From the NCBI GenBank assembly GCA_002427615.1, contig DIFH01000084.1:1-36930 (forward strand): DNA of 36,930 bases, written 5' to 3'. The DNA is from Paludibacter sp. UBA5753. GTDB taxonomy: Bacteria; Bacteroidota; Bacteroidia; Bacteroidales; Paludibacteraceae. Position 1 is the first letter of the stretch. Each line of letters opens with the position of its first letter. The position numbers and the translations under genes are program-made. Under the pieces are notes generated by a model. The model made no database searches and was not told the DNA's origin. It saw only the letters and a program-made list of their open reading frames with translations. Of the stretch, positions 24,971 through 33,949 are shown piece by piece.

Positions 24971-25474
24971 TTATTTAATGGCCAGTTTCTTTTTAACCAA
25001 AGCAGTTATGTCGTTCGATTTAGGCGACTGATAAATAATACTTTGAGCGCTTAAATCGAAAATATAGGTGTAATTATTTTCGACAGCAACATCGGTAATG
25101 GCTTTTCTCACTTTTTCAATCACCGGATTCACCATATCCTGTTGTTTTTTTTGCAAGTCGGTATAAGCAGTTTGCTGAAAAGTTGAAATACGTTGTTCCA
25201 TTTCCTGAATTTCACTCATGCGGATTTGTTTAATACCATCAGGCATACTGTCTTGTTTTTGTTGGTATTCTTTGATTTTAGTATTATACTCTTCGCGCAT
25301 TTTCACAATTTCGCTTTCCCATTGTTTGCTTAATTCATCGATCTTCTTTTCGATACCGGGGATTTCAGGCATAATGGAGATAATTTCTTTTGAATTGATA
25401 TGGCCCAATTTGTCTTGAGCAAAGATTCCTAAAGGTAATGCACAAAGCATTAATAAAACTAATTTTTTCGACAT
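24971..25474 (-). CDS. OmpH/Skp-family periplasmic chaperone (second copy)
   Basis: A 167-aa Skp-like protein expected to hold unfolded outer-membrane proteins in the periplasm. Signal peptide residues 1-19 (LPLGIFAQ); the mature part starts with the beta-strand KLGHINSKEIISIMPE, continues as a long charged coiled coil (about 45-125, many Glu/Lys/Gln) and returns to a strand (YTYIFDLSAQSIIY), the jellyfish-like Skp layout. It is last in the bamA operon, 61 bp after a paralogue, and is followed by a terminator. Tandem OmpH genes after bamA are common in Bacteroidota. Confidence 0.9.
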   Translation of the reverse strand: MSKKLVLLMLCALPLGIFAQDKLGHINSKEIISIMPEIPGIEKKIDELSKQWESEIVKMREEYNTKIKEYQQKQDSMPDGIKQIRMSEIQEMEQRISTFQQTAYTDLQKKQQDMVNPVIEKVRKAITDVAVENNYTYIFDLSAQSIIYQSPKSNDITALVKKKLAIK

Positions 25475-25535
25475 GTTAATTTATTTTTTTTATTGATTTA
25501 TTTCTTGTGTTATAAAAGGATACAAAATTAAAAAA

Positions 25536-26051
25536 TTATTTTGAATAACCCAATTTTGTTAAAACGAGATCGCTGATATCCAATTTTGGAGAAGTAAAAA
25601 TAATATTCATCGATGAACTTTTATCGAACACCAAACTGAAATCTTTGTCTTTACTTATTTCCTGAATTGCAGTAAACACCTCATCCTGGATCGGCTTCAT
25701 TAAACTTTGACGTTTTTTGAAGAGTTCGCCTTCAGCGCCGAAATAAGTACGTTTAAGTTCCTGGGCTGCTTTTTCTTTGGCAACAATTTCTTCTTCACGT
25801 TTAACTTTCATTTCTTCCGACATAAATACGAGTTCAGTCTGGTAATTTTTATACAAATTCTGAATTTCCTGCATTTGAGCATCCACTTCCGATTGCCATT
25901 TTTTCGAAATCTGATTCAGTTGTTCATTGGCTGTTTCGAAGGCAGGAATATTTTTCATGATATATTCCATATCTACCATGGCAAATTTTTGAGCGTTTCC
26001 TGCAAAACTTATACCTGCGAGTAAGCAGAGTGTGAAAATCAATTTTTTCAT
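25536..26051 (-). CDS. OmpH/Skp-family periplasmic chaperone (first copy)
   Basis: A 171-aa Skp-like chaperone. Signal peptide 1-20 (SFAGNAQ), then KFAMVDMEYIMKNIPAFETA, a coiled-coil tentacle region (about 45-130, including EEMKVKREEEIVAKEKAAQE) and a C-terminal strand FSLVFDKSSSMNIIF. It shares layout, but limited sequence, with the copy at 24971-25474, so the pair is old. It lies 127 bp downstream of bamA on the same strand and presumably delivers barrels to BamA. Confidence 0.9.
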   Translation of the reverse strand: MKKLIFTLCLLAGISFAGNAQKFAMVDMEYIMKNIPAFETANEQLNQISKKWQSEVDAQMQEIQNLYKNYQTELVFMSEEMKVKREEEIVAKEKAAQELKRTYFGAEGELFKKRQSLMKPIQDEVFTAIQEISKDKDFSLVFDKSSSMNIIFTSPKLDISDLVLTKLGYSK

Positions 26052-26178
26052 ATTACTTTTAATTGAAGTTTATAATTACAAACAATTTCTATGTAGTTTA
26101 CAAATACTTTGCCAAATATGTTTTCAAAAAAAAATAGAAAATCAACAATCTATGATTCAATAATTTAGATATAATAAT

Positions 26179-28812
26179 TTAAAGTTCCTGCCCTAATACG
26201 AAGTGGAACTGACTACCGCCTTTTACACCATCAACACCCTTATCGAAACCGTATCCCCAATCAATTCCCATCATACCAAACATGGGTAGGAATATGCGTA
26301 CGCCGACTCCGGCAGAACGTTTCAAATCGAAAGGATTGTAGCCTTTGATAGAACTGAAAGAATTTCCGGCTTCGAGGAATCCGAGTGCGTAGATGGTTGC
26401 CGATTGTTCGAGCGACAAAGGAAATCGAAGTTCCATGGTGAATTTATTATACAAATAGCCTGAATACGAACCGGTTGTCTCGTTATAAGGAGTCAATGTT
26501 CCGCTTTCGTAACCACGCATGGCTATATAATCGGTTCCGTAACTCGTGTAGGATGACATTCCATCTCCTCCCATATAAAAGGTTTCGAACGGTGATTTTA
26601 CATGCTTATCAAAATGACCAAGATATGAGAACAGGACTCTACTCATTAACACCAGCGATTTGTCGTTTGCTGTAAGGGGAGTAAACATTTTACCCGAGAA
26701 TGACCATTTGTGATATTCTATCCATTTATAACGTTCCTGGTCGGTCATATTTTCATTTGAATAATCTTTACCGTTGAAAGCGGAATAGGGCGGTGTAATT
26801 TTCAATCCTAAAGAAAATGAAGAACCTCGACGCGTGTAAATCGGATTATCAATAGAGTTTCTGCTTAAAACAAGGTTCATACTCAGATTATTGAATTGCC
26901 CTTCGGTCATCGGGAACATCGATTTGTACCAACCGTTTAACATAAATAACTGGTACGACACTTCACCATAGAACGTAAAGAAGTCATCAGGCCAGTTCAA
27001 CCGTTTACCATAACCGATGGTAGCGCCTAAAGTACGCATGTATTTGTCGGGGTCCATTTCGCTGTCGTAATATGAAGAGCTACCATTTCCATAACTGTTT
27101 CCGTAACTGCTGCCATAACCGTAGCCACCGTAACCATATCCGTATCCCGAATATGAATTCAAATTATTCAGGTATCTGTCGCTGATTGTTGATTGACTTG
27201 AATAATAGATGGATGCGGACAAGGAGTTAGGACGTTTGCCGCCCAACCAGGGTTCGAGAAACGACATGCTGACCGACGAATAAGATTGACCATTGGTACG
27301 GGCATTCAACGAGAATGTCTGACCTTCGCCTTGAGGAACAATGCGATATGTATCGGGACGGAATAGATTTTGAATGGCAAAATTACTGAATTTCAACCCA
27401 ACGCTCCCCACGATGCCGGTCGCTCCCCAACCAGCTGAAAATTCAACCTGGTCGCTTCCTTTAGTTTCGAGTTCGTATGTTATATCAACCGTTCCATCTT
27501 CCTGATTGGGTTGGATGTCCGGTTTGAGTTTTTCCTGATCGAAATGTCCCATTTGAGCCAATTCACGTAACGAACGCATAATATCCGACTGGCTGTATAA
27601 CTGGCCGGGCTTGGTACGGAGTTCACGGCGAACAACATGTTCGTAAACGCGGGTATTTCCCTTGATGCCTATTTCGTTGATAGTGGCAGGTTTACCTTCG
27701 TAAACGCGCATTTCAAAATCAATAGAATCGTTGTCGACTAAAACTTCGACCGGTTCGATTTGTGAAAACAAGTATCCTCTGTCCTGATAAAGTTTGCTGA
27801 CCGCTGTTGTTTCATCTGTTTGCAGACGTTCCATCAAATTTTTGTGATTATAAACGTCTCCTTTTTTGATTCCTAAAACGGCATCGAGATATTCATAGGG
27901 ATATATTGTGTTTCCTATCCATTTTATGTTACGGAAATAATATTTTTTTCCTTCGTCAATGGTCATGTAAACAATTACGCTCTTGTCGTCAAATTTTACC
28001 ACGCTATCGGCTACTATATAAGCATCGCGATACCCGATTTCGTTATATTTTTCAATAACTGCAATTTTATCTTTCTCATATTCTTCTTTAACAAACTTCT
28101 TGGTACGGAAGAAATTTCTCCAGTTGTTGTCGTTTGTTTTTTTCATCACTTTATTTATTTTGTTGAAAGACAAAACATTATTCCCTGTAATTACTATGCG
28201 GTGCACTTTTGTTTTCAGTTTTTTATCCACATCGATATCCACAATCACGTGTCCTGGTTTGTTCGGATCGTTCCGTTGGTAAACATTGGCTTCAACATTT
28301 AAGAATCCTTTTCCTTCCATGTATTTTTCAATCACCTTTTTAGCCTGATCCGAAATATTGGGTGTGATTTGATTGCCTTTTACAATATTCAGTTTGGTTT
28401 CAATATCTTCAATTTCGCCTTTTTTCAAACCCTTGAAATTAACTTCCGAAACACGCGGACGTTCTTTCAATGTGATATTCAACCACACTTTTCCGTCCTT
28501 GATTTTTGTGGCGTATATTTTCACGTCCGAAAAAAGTCCTTGTTTCCAGAATCTTTTTACAGCGTTTGTAATGGCATCGCCCGGAACACTGATAACATCG
28601 CCAACTGCCAACCCTGAAAAACCAACGAGAACAAAGTCTTCGTAATTGTCAGCTCCGGTTATGGTAATTTCAGCAATCTCGTACTTTTGCGCAGAGTTTG
28701 AATAAACTATTTCCGGAAGTTTTGAAGTATCGTTTTCGTTAATTGTTTGAGCAATAGTTAGTTGTCCAAATATAAAGAAAAAGGTGAAAATGAATAATGT
28801 TTTGTATTGCAT
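26179..28812 (-). CDS. bamA: Outer-membrane protein assembly factor BamA
   Basis: Central barrel-insertion component of the Bam complex. The 877-aa protein has a signal peptide (residues 1-22, ending LTIAQT), five POTRA domains (about 40-455; seams visible at ITITGADNYE, RVSEVNFKGL, VHRIVITGNN, YYFRNIKWIGN and INEIGIKGNT) and a 16-strand C-terminal Omp85 barrel. The barrel has the conserved MRGYESG loop (VRGF type). An upstream in-frame extension of 52 codons overlaps uppS and lacks a signal peptide, so the Met at 28812 is chosen. An unusual Gly/Tyr/Ser-rich stretch lies at about residues 551-580, in the N-terminal half of the barrel. It lies 43 bp after uppS and upstream of two ompH genes. 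Confidence 0.96.
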   Translation of the reverse strand: MQYKTLFIFTFFFIFGQLTIAQTINENDTSKLPEIVYSNSAQKYEIAEITITGADNYEDFVLVGFSGLAVGDVISVPGDAITNAVKRFWKQGLFSDVKIYATKIKDGKVWLNITLKERPRVSEVNFKGLKKGEIEDIETKLNIVKGNQITPNISDQAKKVIEKYMEGKGFLNVEANVYQRNDPNKPGHVIVDIDVDKKLKTKVHRIVITGNNVLSFNKINKVMKKTNDNNWRNFFRTKKFVKEEYEKDKIAVIEKYNEIGYRDAYIVADSVVKFDDKSVIVYMTIDEGKKYYFRNIKWIGNTIYPYEYLDAVLGIKKGDVYNHKNLMERLQTDETTAVSKLYQDRGYLFSQIEPVEVLVDNDSIDFEMRVYEGKPATINEIGIKGNTRVYEHVVRRELRTKPGQLYSQSDIMRSLRELAQMGHFDQEKLKPDIQPNQEDGTVDITYELETKGSDQVEFSAGWGATGIVGSVGLKFSNFAIQNLFRPDTYRIVPQGEGQTFSLNARTNGQSYSSVSMSFLEPWLGGKRPNSLSASIYYSSQSTISDRYLNNLNSYSGYGYGYGGYGYGSSYGNSYGNGSSSYYDSEMDPDKYMRTLGATIGYGKRLNWPDDFFTFYGEVSYQLFMLNGWYKSMFPMTEGQFNNLSMNLVLSRNSIDNPIYTRRGSSFSLGLKITPPYSAFNGKDYSNENMTDQERYKWIEYHKWSFSGKMFTPLTANDKSLVLMSRVLFSYLGHFDKHVKSPFETFYMGGDGMSSYTSYGTDYIAMRGYESGTLTPYNETTGSYSGYLYNKFTMELRFPLSLEQSATIYALGFLEAGNSFSSIKGYNPFDLKRSAGVGVRIFLPMFGMMGIDWGYGFDKGVDGVKGGSQFHFVLGQEL

Positions 28813-28855
28813 AAAGGTGTTATGTAAATCGTAGCGCAAATAATGAATGATTTTT

Positions 28856-29581
28856 TTATTTTCCAAATCGACGGTCGCGGTGCTGAAAGTCACAAATTGC
28901 TTCGAAAAAATTTTCTTTCCTGAAATCAGGCCAATGGGTTTGAGTGAAATATAATTCAGTGTAAGCAATTTGCCAGAGCAAAAAATTACTGATGCGCATT
29001 TCTCCGCTGGTTCTGATCAGTAAGTCGGGGTCGGGAATTGATTTTGTTGTAAGGTACGAAGCTATTAATTCATCATTGATATTATCGGGAGTTATTGTTC
29101 CTTTACAAATTTCGACGCTGATTTTTTTTATGGCATCGGTTATTTCCCAACGGGAGGAATAGCTGAGCGCCAATATCAGGTTTAAACCTGTATTCGAAGC
29201 CGTCAGATCAATGCATCGTTGAAATTTTTCACCTGCCGAACCGGGCAACCGGCTTAAATCGCCAATGGCTTTTAAACTCACATTGTTTTTATTGAGGGTT
29301 GGAGTTTCTTTTTCAATGGTGTCAATCAGTAATTCCATCAACGCATCGACTTCAACTTGCGGGCGATACCAGTTTTCGGTCGAAAACACGTAGAGCGTTA
29401 AATATTTGATGCCAATTTCATCAGCAGCTTCGGTAACTTCCCGTACCGAGATGACTCCTTTTTGATGTCCGAAAATTCGATCATAGCCTCGTTCTTTTGC
29501 CCAACGACCATTACCATCCATGATGATAGCAACATGTTGCGGTATGCGAGTAACATCTATTTTTTCTTTAAAGGTTGACAT
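28856..29581 (-). CDS. uppS: Isoprenyl transferase (undecaprenyl diphosphate synthase)
   Basis: Makes the C55 polyprenyl carrier used for peptidoglycan and O-antigen by cis-condensation of isopentenyl diphosphate. The 241-aa protein has the full cis-prenyltransferase pattern: HVAIIMDGNGRWAKERG (catalytic Asp, 17-33), GHQKG, the YVFSTENWYRP segment, PDPDLLIRTSGEMRISNFLLWQIAYTE (region V) and W-P-D-F near the end. It is 37 bp downstream of the DUF6089-type gene and 43 bp upstream of bamA, an arrangement known in Bacteroidota. Confidence 0.96.
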   Translation of the reverse strand: MSTFKEKIDVTRIPQHVAIIMDGNGRWAKERGYDRIFGHQKGVISVREVTEAADEIGIKYLTLYVFSTENWYRPQVEVDALMELLIDTIEKETPTLNKNNVSLKAIGDLSRLPGSAGEKFQRCIDLTASNTGLNLILALSYSSRWEITDAIKKISVEICKGTITPDNINDELIASYLTTKSIPDPDLLIRTSGEMRISNFLLWQIAYTELYFTQTHWPDFRKENFFEAICDFQHRDRRFGK

Positions 29582-29618
29582 ATCTATTTATATTCTTATT
29601 TCATCGGAATTTTAAAAA

Positions 29619-30269
29619 TCAGAATGACTCATTTGAACAATCACATTTCTTTTTCCAGATATTAAAGGTTATTCCAATACTCAGTGTCGACAACATATCA
29701 TTATTAAAAATATTTGAACCATTCAGTTGATCGTTATCATTTAACTTATCAACTCCTTCCAAATTATCTGAAAACATCAGTCGATTGGTCCACATAACAT
29801 TCAGATTTAAACGATTACCAATCATCATTTTGAAGCCCACTCCAAACGGTAAACTTATAGTTCCAATCGAGTCGCCTGACACCCCACCTATTCCTGCAAA
29901 AATAAAAGTAGAATACATTTTACTGAAAGGCAGATATTCTTTTCGTTCGTAACTGAAAAAATTGAATTCACCGCAAAAGTCCAAAGCATGAACCGGATTT
30001 TCAAAAATCCCCGTAGCTTCGGAATTCCCTGTAACCTTTGTATAATTCCAGTTAGCGCTTGCTGCGAATCGTTGATTTATTTTTTGCCTGTAAATCAATC
30101 CGTAAGCCAATTCTGGATTTTTAAAAAGTTGATTATTTGCATCGCCTAAATAATACGAAGTTCCACCATGAACGCCAATTTCCGCGAAATAAGTATCCTG
30201 TGCATTTACCTGAAAAAACAAAGATAACAAGCATCCTGATATTGCGTATCTAATTATTTTAAAATTCAT
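29619..30269 (-). CDS. DUF6089-type outer-membrane beta-barrel protein
   Basis: A 216-aa exported protein with a signal peptide (residues 1-23, SLFFQVNAQ). The start AEIGVHGGTSYYLGDANNQLF and the following alternating strands match the small eight-strand barrel DUF6089, common upstream of uppS-bamA in Bacteroidota. The C-terminus ends in a Cys-containing tail (KKKCDCSNESF), which is unusual for a barrel terminus. It is the first gene of the bamA operon. Function unknown. Confidence 0.8.
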   Translation of the reverse strand: MNFKIIRYAISGCLLSLFFQVNAQDTYFAEIGVHGGTSYYLGDANNQLFKNPELAYGLIYRQKINQRFAASANWNYTKVTGNSEATGIFENPVHALDFCGEFNFFSYERKEYLPFSKMYSTFIFAGIGGVSGDSIGTISLPFGVGFKMMIGNRLNLNVMWTNRLMFSDNLEGVDKLNDNDQLNGSNIFNNDMLSTLSIGITFNIWKKKCDCSNESF

Positions 30270-30354
30270 CTTTTGAGTTTTATGAGTTTAAGTAATTAGA
30301 TTAACAACGAGTTTTTTTATTATAAATTTTATCGTTAAAACAAAAAACCAACAA

Positions 30355-30362
30355 CAAAAGTA
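30355..30362 (-). promoter_or_regulatory. Possible -7 box for the bamA operon
   Basis: TACTTTTG on the minus strand, about 85 bp before the DUF6089-type start; no matching TTG. Confidence 0.35.
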
Positions 30363-30492
30363 ATGATTATCTTTTAAATTCGGTAAAAAGAAGTAGTAGT
30401 GAAGACGCAATTTAACAAAATATTGCAAAATTAGGGAGATTGTAGCATAACCATGAGCGATATTAAAAATTGCTAAATTTCAAAGCGTTGTT

Positions 30493-30903
30493 TCACAGCT
30501 TTTCAAGCGCCCTGTTTTCCTTTCCCGTCATTTCAGTTCTGAGCAGGGGAGTTTTGTCGTCCTGTCCACATAAATGGAGTACACCGTGTATCAGAATTCT
30601 GTGCAATTCATCTTCAAAACCGGTCCCGAATTCTTCCGAATTACTTTTTACCGTATCGAGACTAATAAAAATATCACCCGAAATAGTATCTCCCTCCGTA
30701 TAGTCGAAAGTAATGATGTCGGTATAATAATCATGATCCAAATATTGTTTGTTCATCTCAAGTATTCGTTCGTCTGTACAAAAAATATAAGCAATATCGC
30801 CTGTTTTCTTTCCATAATCTGCAGCAATTTCTTTTATCCAGCGATTAAGTTTTTGCTTTTCGATGACCGGCATTTTTATATTTTCAGCAATATATTGAAT
30901 CAT
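30493..30903 (-). CDS. ybeY: Endoribonuclease YbeY (rRNA maturation factor)
   Basis: Metal-dependent RNase for 16S rRNA 3'-end maturation and ribosome quality control. The 136-aa protein has the conserved DHDYYTDIITFDY region and the metal site HGVLHLCGQDD. The third metal ligand, His in the canonical HGxLHLxGYDH, is Asp here; I recall similar DK-type variants in other Bacteroidota, so this is probably lineage-typical and not a defect. It is last in the parA-parB-DUF5683-mltD series, separated from mltD by a 71-bp gap that contains repeat copy E. Confidence 0.92.
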   Translation of the reverse strand: MIQYIAENIKMPVIEKQKLNRWIKEIAADYGKKTGDIAYIFCTDERILEMNKQYLDHDYYTDIITFDYTEGDTISGDIFISLDTVKSNSEEFGTGFEDELHRILIHGVLHLCGQDDKTPLLRTEMTGKENRALEKL

Positions 30904-30920
30904 ATCTGTTTTTTGTTTTT

Positions 30921-30960
30921 TAAGACCTAACCCTCCCTCAATGAAGGAGTTTAAGACGCA
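30921..30960 (+). repeat. Short Y/R-rich repeat, copy E
   Basis: GACCTAACCCTCCCTCAATG, then AAGGAGTTTAAGACG, between mltD and ybeY. It resembles copy A, sharing the CCC arm and the GTTTAAGA end. Confidence 0.5.
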
Positions 30961-30974
30961 GTAGCTGACTCGGT

Positions 30975-32258
30975 TTATTTAATTATTTTCAATCGTTGTC
31001 CGATTCTGATTTTTGAACTTCTCAGGTTGTTCCATTTCTTGAGGTTTTTAACCGACACACCGTATTTAGAAGCTATATGGCCCAATGTTTGCCCACTCTT
31101 CACTTTATGATAAGTAACTCTGCCCGATCCTCCGGGCGCCATCGGTTTTAATGCCTGCGCTATTTCAATTTCACTCCGTCGATTATTTATAAGAGAGTCG
31201 GCTTTATACGAAACAATCTCGTTGTATTTATCTATAAACGAATTCGCATAATTGAGCGGAAGACACAATGAATAAGGCTTTATATTTCCGGGAATTATAT
31301 CCTTTCGATACTGTGGATTAATTAAACGCACTTGTTCAATCGGCATGTTCAGAACAGCTGCAATTTGCTCTAAATGAATGCGTTCTCTCACTATAATGGT
31401 ATCTGTAAGAACCGGCATTTTTACTTCCGCTTTACAAATATTGTGATGCGAAGCATAATGTATGGCGTAATTGGCGGCAATAAAAATAGGCACATAACCG
31501 CGTGTTTCGGCAGGCAAATAGGGATATATAGCCCAATAATCCCTTTTACCGCCTGCTCTGCGAATGGCTTTATTTACATTTCCGGGTCCACAATTGTAAG
31601 CTGCAATCACTAAATTCCAGTCGCCGTAAATCGAATACAAATCTTTCAAAAAACTGGCTGCAGCATAAGTGGCTTTTACGGGATCGAGGCGTTCATCAAC
31701 CAGACTATTGATTTCAAGCCCATACATACGGCCTGTCGGAATCATAAATTGCCACAAACCGGCAGCTCCCATCCGCGAAACAATGGTTGTATTTAAAGCT
31801 GACTCGATGATGGGTAAATATTTTAGTTCGAGCGGCAAATTATTGGCGCCCAGAACCTGTTCAAAAATCGGAAAATAATAATCGCTCATTCCCATCATGT
31901 ATTCCACTTGGCGGCGTTTACGTACTGTGTAAAGTTCAATAAACGAGCGAACGGTATTATTATACGGCATCTCCATAAGGCATGGCATTTTCGACAGCCT
32001 TAGTTTATATATCGAATCGGATATGTTTTCGGGAATTTCGCTTGAACGACAATCGGATGAGTCGGAACGTTGAACGATCCATGTATGGAGCAAGTCATCG
32101 AGCGTATTATCAAATTCGGTGGGAATCAATATATTGGTATCCGGTTTTACATCTTCTGCATCCTCTGTTTGTTCTGAAAGTGCATTGAAATTCTGCGCTG
32201 ATATCAGTAAAGAAATCATCAATAAAAAGAAGATTGAAAAAAAGACCTTAAAATTCAT
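30975..32258 (-). CDS. MltD-like lytic transglycosylase with LysM
   Basis: Cleaves glycan strands of peptidoglycan in the periplasm to form 1,6-anhydro-MurNAc ends. The 427-aa protein has a signal peptide (1-21), an SLT catalytic domain (about 125-245) with catalytic Glu in LPIIESALN, GAAGLWQFM and AAYNCGPGNVNKA, a weaker LysM-like region (about 285-335) and a clear C-terminal LysM (TYHKVKSGQTLGHIASKYGV onward). It is 26 bp downstream of the DUF5683 gene. The order parA-parB-DUF5683-mltD is shared by many Bacteroidota. Confidence 0.93.
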   Translation of the reverse strand: MNFKVFFSIFFLLMISLLISAQNFNALSEQTEDAEDVKPDTNILIPTEFDNTLDDLLHTWIVQRSDSSDCRSSEIPENISDSIYKLRLSKMPCLMEMPYNNTVRSFIELYTVRKRRQVEYMMGMSDYYFPIFEQVLGANNLPLELKYLPIIESALNTTIVSRMGAAGLWQFMIPTGRMYGLEINSLVDERLDPVKATYAAASFLKDLYSIYGDWNLVIAAYNCGPGNVNKAIRRAGGKRDYWAIYPYLPAETRGYVPIFIAANYAIHYASHHNICKAEVKMPVLTDTIIVRERIHLEQIAAVLNMPIEQVRLINPQYRKDIIPGNIKPYSLCLPLNYANSFIDKYNEIVSYKADSLINNRRSEIEIAQALKPMAPGGSGRVTYHKVKSGQTLGHIASKYGVSVKNLKKWNNLRSSKIRIGQRLKIIK

Positions 32259-32284
32259 TCTGTTTTAGTTATATATTTACTCAA

Positions 32285-32965
32285 TTATTTTAATTTTAAA
32301 CTTAACTGAAAACCCGGTGAATTTGAAACACCGTATTTGTTTTCAAGCAAGGTTGGCCGGATATGTAACGATAAATCCGTGCTTATATCGAAATCAGAGA
32401 GTTGAGCATCAACATAGGCTTCGAGTAATGTTATGCCGTAATAGGCTACAGTGGCAATTATGCTTAAATCCCTGTATCGCCGGCTTTGTTCGTAAGCGGT
32501 CGATAAATTATTTTTTAAACCCGATTCTCCACCGGGGTAAGATTCAAGGGTATAACCTTGAGGCAAAATATCCAAAAAACTGTTTGTTTTAGCATTATCA
32601 TCTGTTATATCTCTATAGGCCAACCTATAAGTTTCATAACGCGATGAATTCCATGTTATTGCATAAAAACAACCTAAAAATCCGGCATAAACAAGCGGTA
32701 ACTTCCAGTAACTCCGGTTCAGAATTTGTCCGTATCCGGGAATTATGGCTCCCATCCAGACTGCCTGTATCGGGTCGGGTTTGTATTCGGTTTTGGTTAT
32801 CGTATCATTCTTTTGCTTCTGATTTTTTTCCCCCATCGGTTGTTTTTTGACAACTTGTGTTACAGAATCGGATTTTGTGAATAAACTATCGGCTTTGCTT
32901 ACTTGTCCGTGCGAAACAGAGGCGAATAAAAACAAACATATCAATATTTCAACAATTCGTTTCAA
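32285..32965 (-). CDS. DUF5683 domain protein
   Basis: A 226-aa exported or membrane protein with a signal peptide (1-20, ASVSHGQ), a low-complexity Lys/Gln-rich linker (about 38-60) and the DUF5683 core AVWMGAIIPGYGQILNRSYWKLPLVYAGF, followed by a second hydrophobic segment (SIIATVAYYGITLLEAYVDA). The gene begins 14 bp after parB and precedes mltD. Function unknown; the constant position between ParB and a wall hydrolase hints at a role in coupling envelope and division. Confidence 0.85.
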   Translation of the reverse strand: MKRIVEILICLFLFASVSHGQVSKADSLFTKSDSVTQVVKKQPMGEKNQKQKNDTITKTEYKPDPIQAVWMGAIIPGYGQILNRSYWKLPLVYAGFLGCFYAITWNSSRYETYRLAYRDITDDNAKTNSFLDILPQGYTLESYPGGESGLKNNLSTAYEQSRRYRDLSIIATVAYYGITLLEAYVDAQLSDFDISTDLSLHIRPTLLENKYGVSNSPGFQLSLKLK

Positions 32966-32979
32966 TGATTCTTTGATTT

Positions 32980-33858
32980 TTAGATTTTATCCAACAAATC
33001 CATGATTCTTCCCAATTCCTCATCTCCGCTGAATGGGATCGAGATTTTTCCTTTCCCGTCCGGATTGCACGAGAATTGAACTTTTGTTCCAAAAAATTCA
33101 CTCAGGCGACTTTTCAACTCATCAAACTCTTTGAGTTTCACTACGGGATTGGCTTCAATTTTCGGCTTCAAATTAAAATCTCCGTTTTCGATATATTGTC
33201 GCACAAGCTCTTCAACCTTACGAACCGAATAATCATTATGGAGAATAGCTTCGTACAAATGCAACTGAGCTGCTGGGTCGTTAAGGCCCAAAATAGCACG
33301 TGCATGTCCCATATCGATTTTTTTATCTTTAATACCCATTTGAATTTCGGCGGGCAAACGCAGCAACCGCAGGTAATTGGCAACGGTAGTGCGTTTTTTC
33401 CCGACGCGTTCGCTCAAACGCTCCTGAGTGAGCTTATATTCTTCCATGAGGCGATAAAATGTCAAAGCAATTTCAATGGCATTCAGGTCTTCACGTTGGA
33501 TATTTTCAATCAACGCCATTTCCACTACCTGTTCATCGGCAGCTGTTTTCACATAAGCGGGAATGGATTTTAACCCAATCAGTTTTGAAGCTCTGAAACG
33601 ACGTTCACCTGCAATAATCAGATAAGTTCCATTATCGTTTTTACGCAGCGTAATGGGTGAAATAACGCCAAGTTCACGAATTGAACTCGCCAGTTCGGTT
33701 AACGACTCCTCGTCGAAATGCGTACGCGGTTGGTTGGGATTGGCAAAAATCAAGTCCATGTCTACTTCATTAATCGAAGAAGAACCTCCTGTGCTGATAT
33801 TTTCGGTATCTATCAATGCGCCTAATCCTCTGCCTAATCCTGTGATATTCTTTGCCAT
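32980..33858 (-). CDS. parB: Chromosome-partitioning protein ParB
   Basis: CTP-dependent DNA clamp that loads at parS sites and works with ParA to segregate origins. The 292-aa protein has the N-terminal GRGLGALI ParA-interaction motif, the ParB/Srx CTPase domain with NPNQPRTHFDEESL and the GERRFRA box, an HTH (LTQERLSERVGKKRTTVANYLRLLRLP, about 140-165) and a C-terminal dimerisation domain. The gene lies 91 bp after parA; a small GC-rich palindrome sits in the gap. No clear parS site was noticed by eye. Confidence 0.96.
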   Translation of the reverse strand: MAKNITGLGRGLGALIDTENISTGGSSSINEVDMDLIFANPNQPRTHFDEESLTELASSIRELGVISPITLRKNDNGTYLIIAGERRFRASKLIGLKSIPAYVKTAADEQVVEMALIENIQREDLNAIEIALTFYRLMEEYKLTQERLSERVGKKRTTVANYLRLLRLPAEIQMGIKDKKIDMGHARAILGLNDPAAQLHLYEAILHNDYSVRKVEELVRQYIENGDFNLKPKIEANPVVKLKEFDELKSRLSEFFGTKVQFSCNPDGKGKISIPFSGDEELGRIMDLLDKI

Positions 33859-33911
33859 AAATTTTTATTTCTAAAATTGAGTGTGTTCTATGTTTCGTGT
33901 CCTGCGCCCCC

Positions 33912-33927
33912 CCTGACGGCGGTCAGG
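33912..33927. repeat. GC-rich hairpin between parA and parB
   Basis: CCTGAC, a GGCG loop, GTCAGG: a perfect 6-bp stem in an otherwise AT-rich gap, preceded by a run of seven C. It may tune read-through from parA to parB or be a small repeat. Confidence 0.35.
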
Positions 33928-33949
33928 CTTCATGTTCGAAAAGTTTTAA

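Noticed and set aside
28241..28256. CACGTG-containing site as parS
   Set aside because: Only the central hexamer fits; the flanks do not match the parS palindrome and it lies inside bamA.
28813..28968. 52-codon N-terminal extension of BamA
   Set aside because: It overlaps uppS and would bury the signal peptide, which begins at the Met encoded at 28812.
6698..30960. CRISPR-like interpretation of the short repeats
   Set aside because: Copies are kilobases apart, degenerate, in both orientations, and lack spacers and cas genes.
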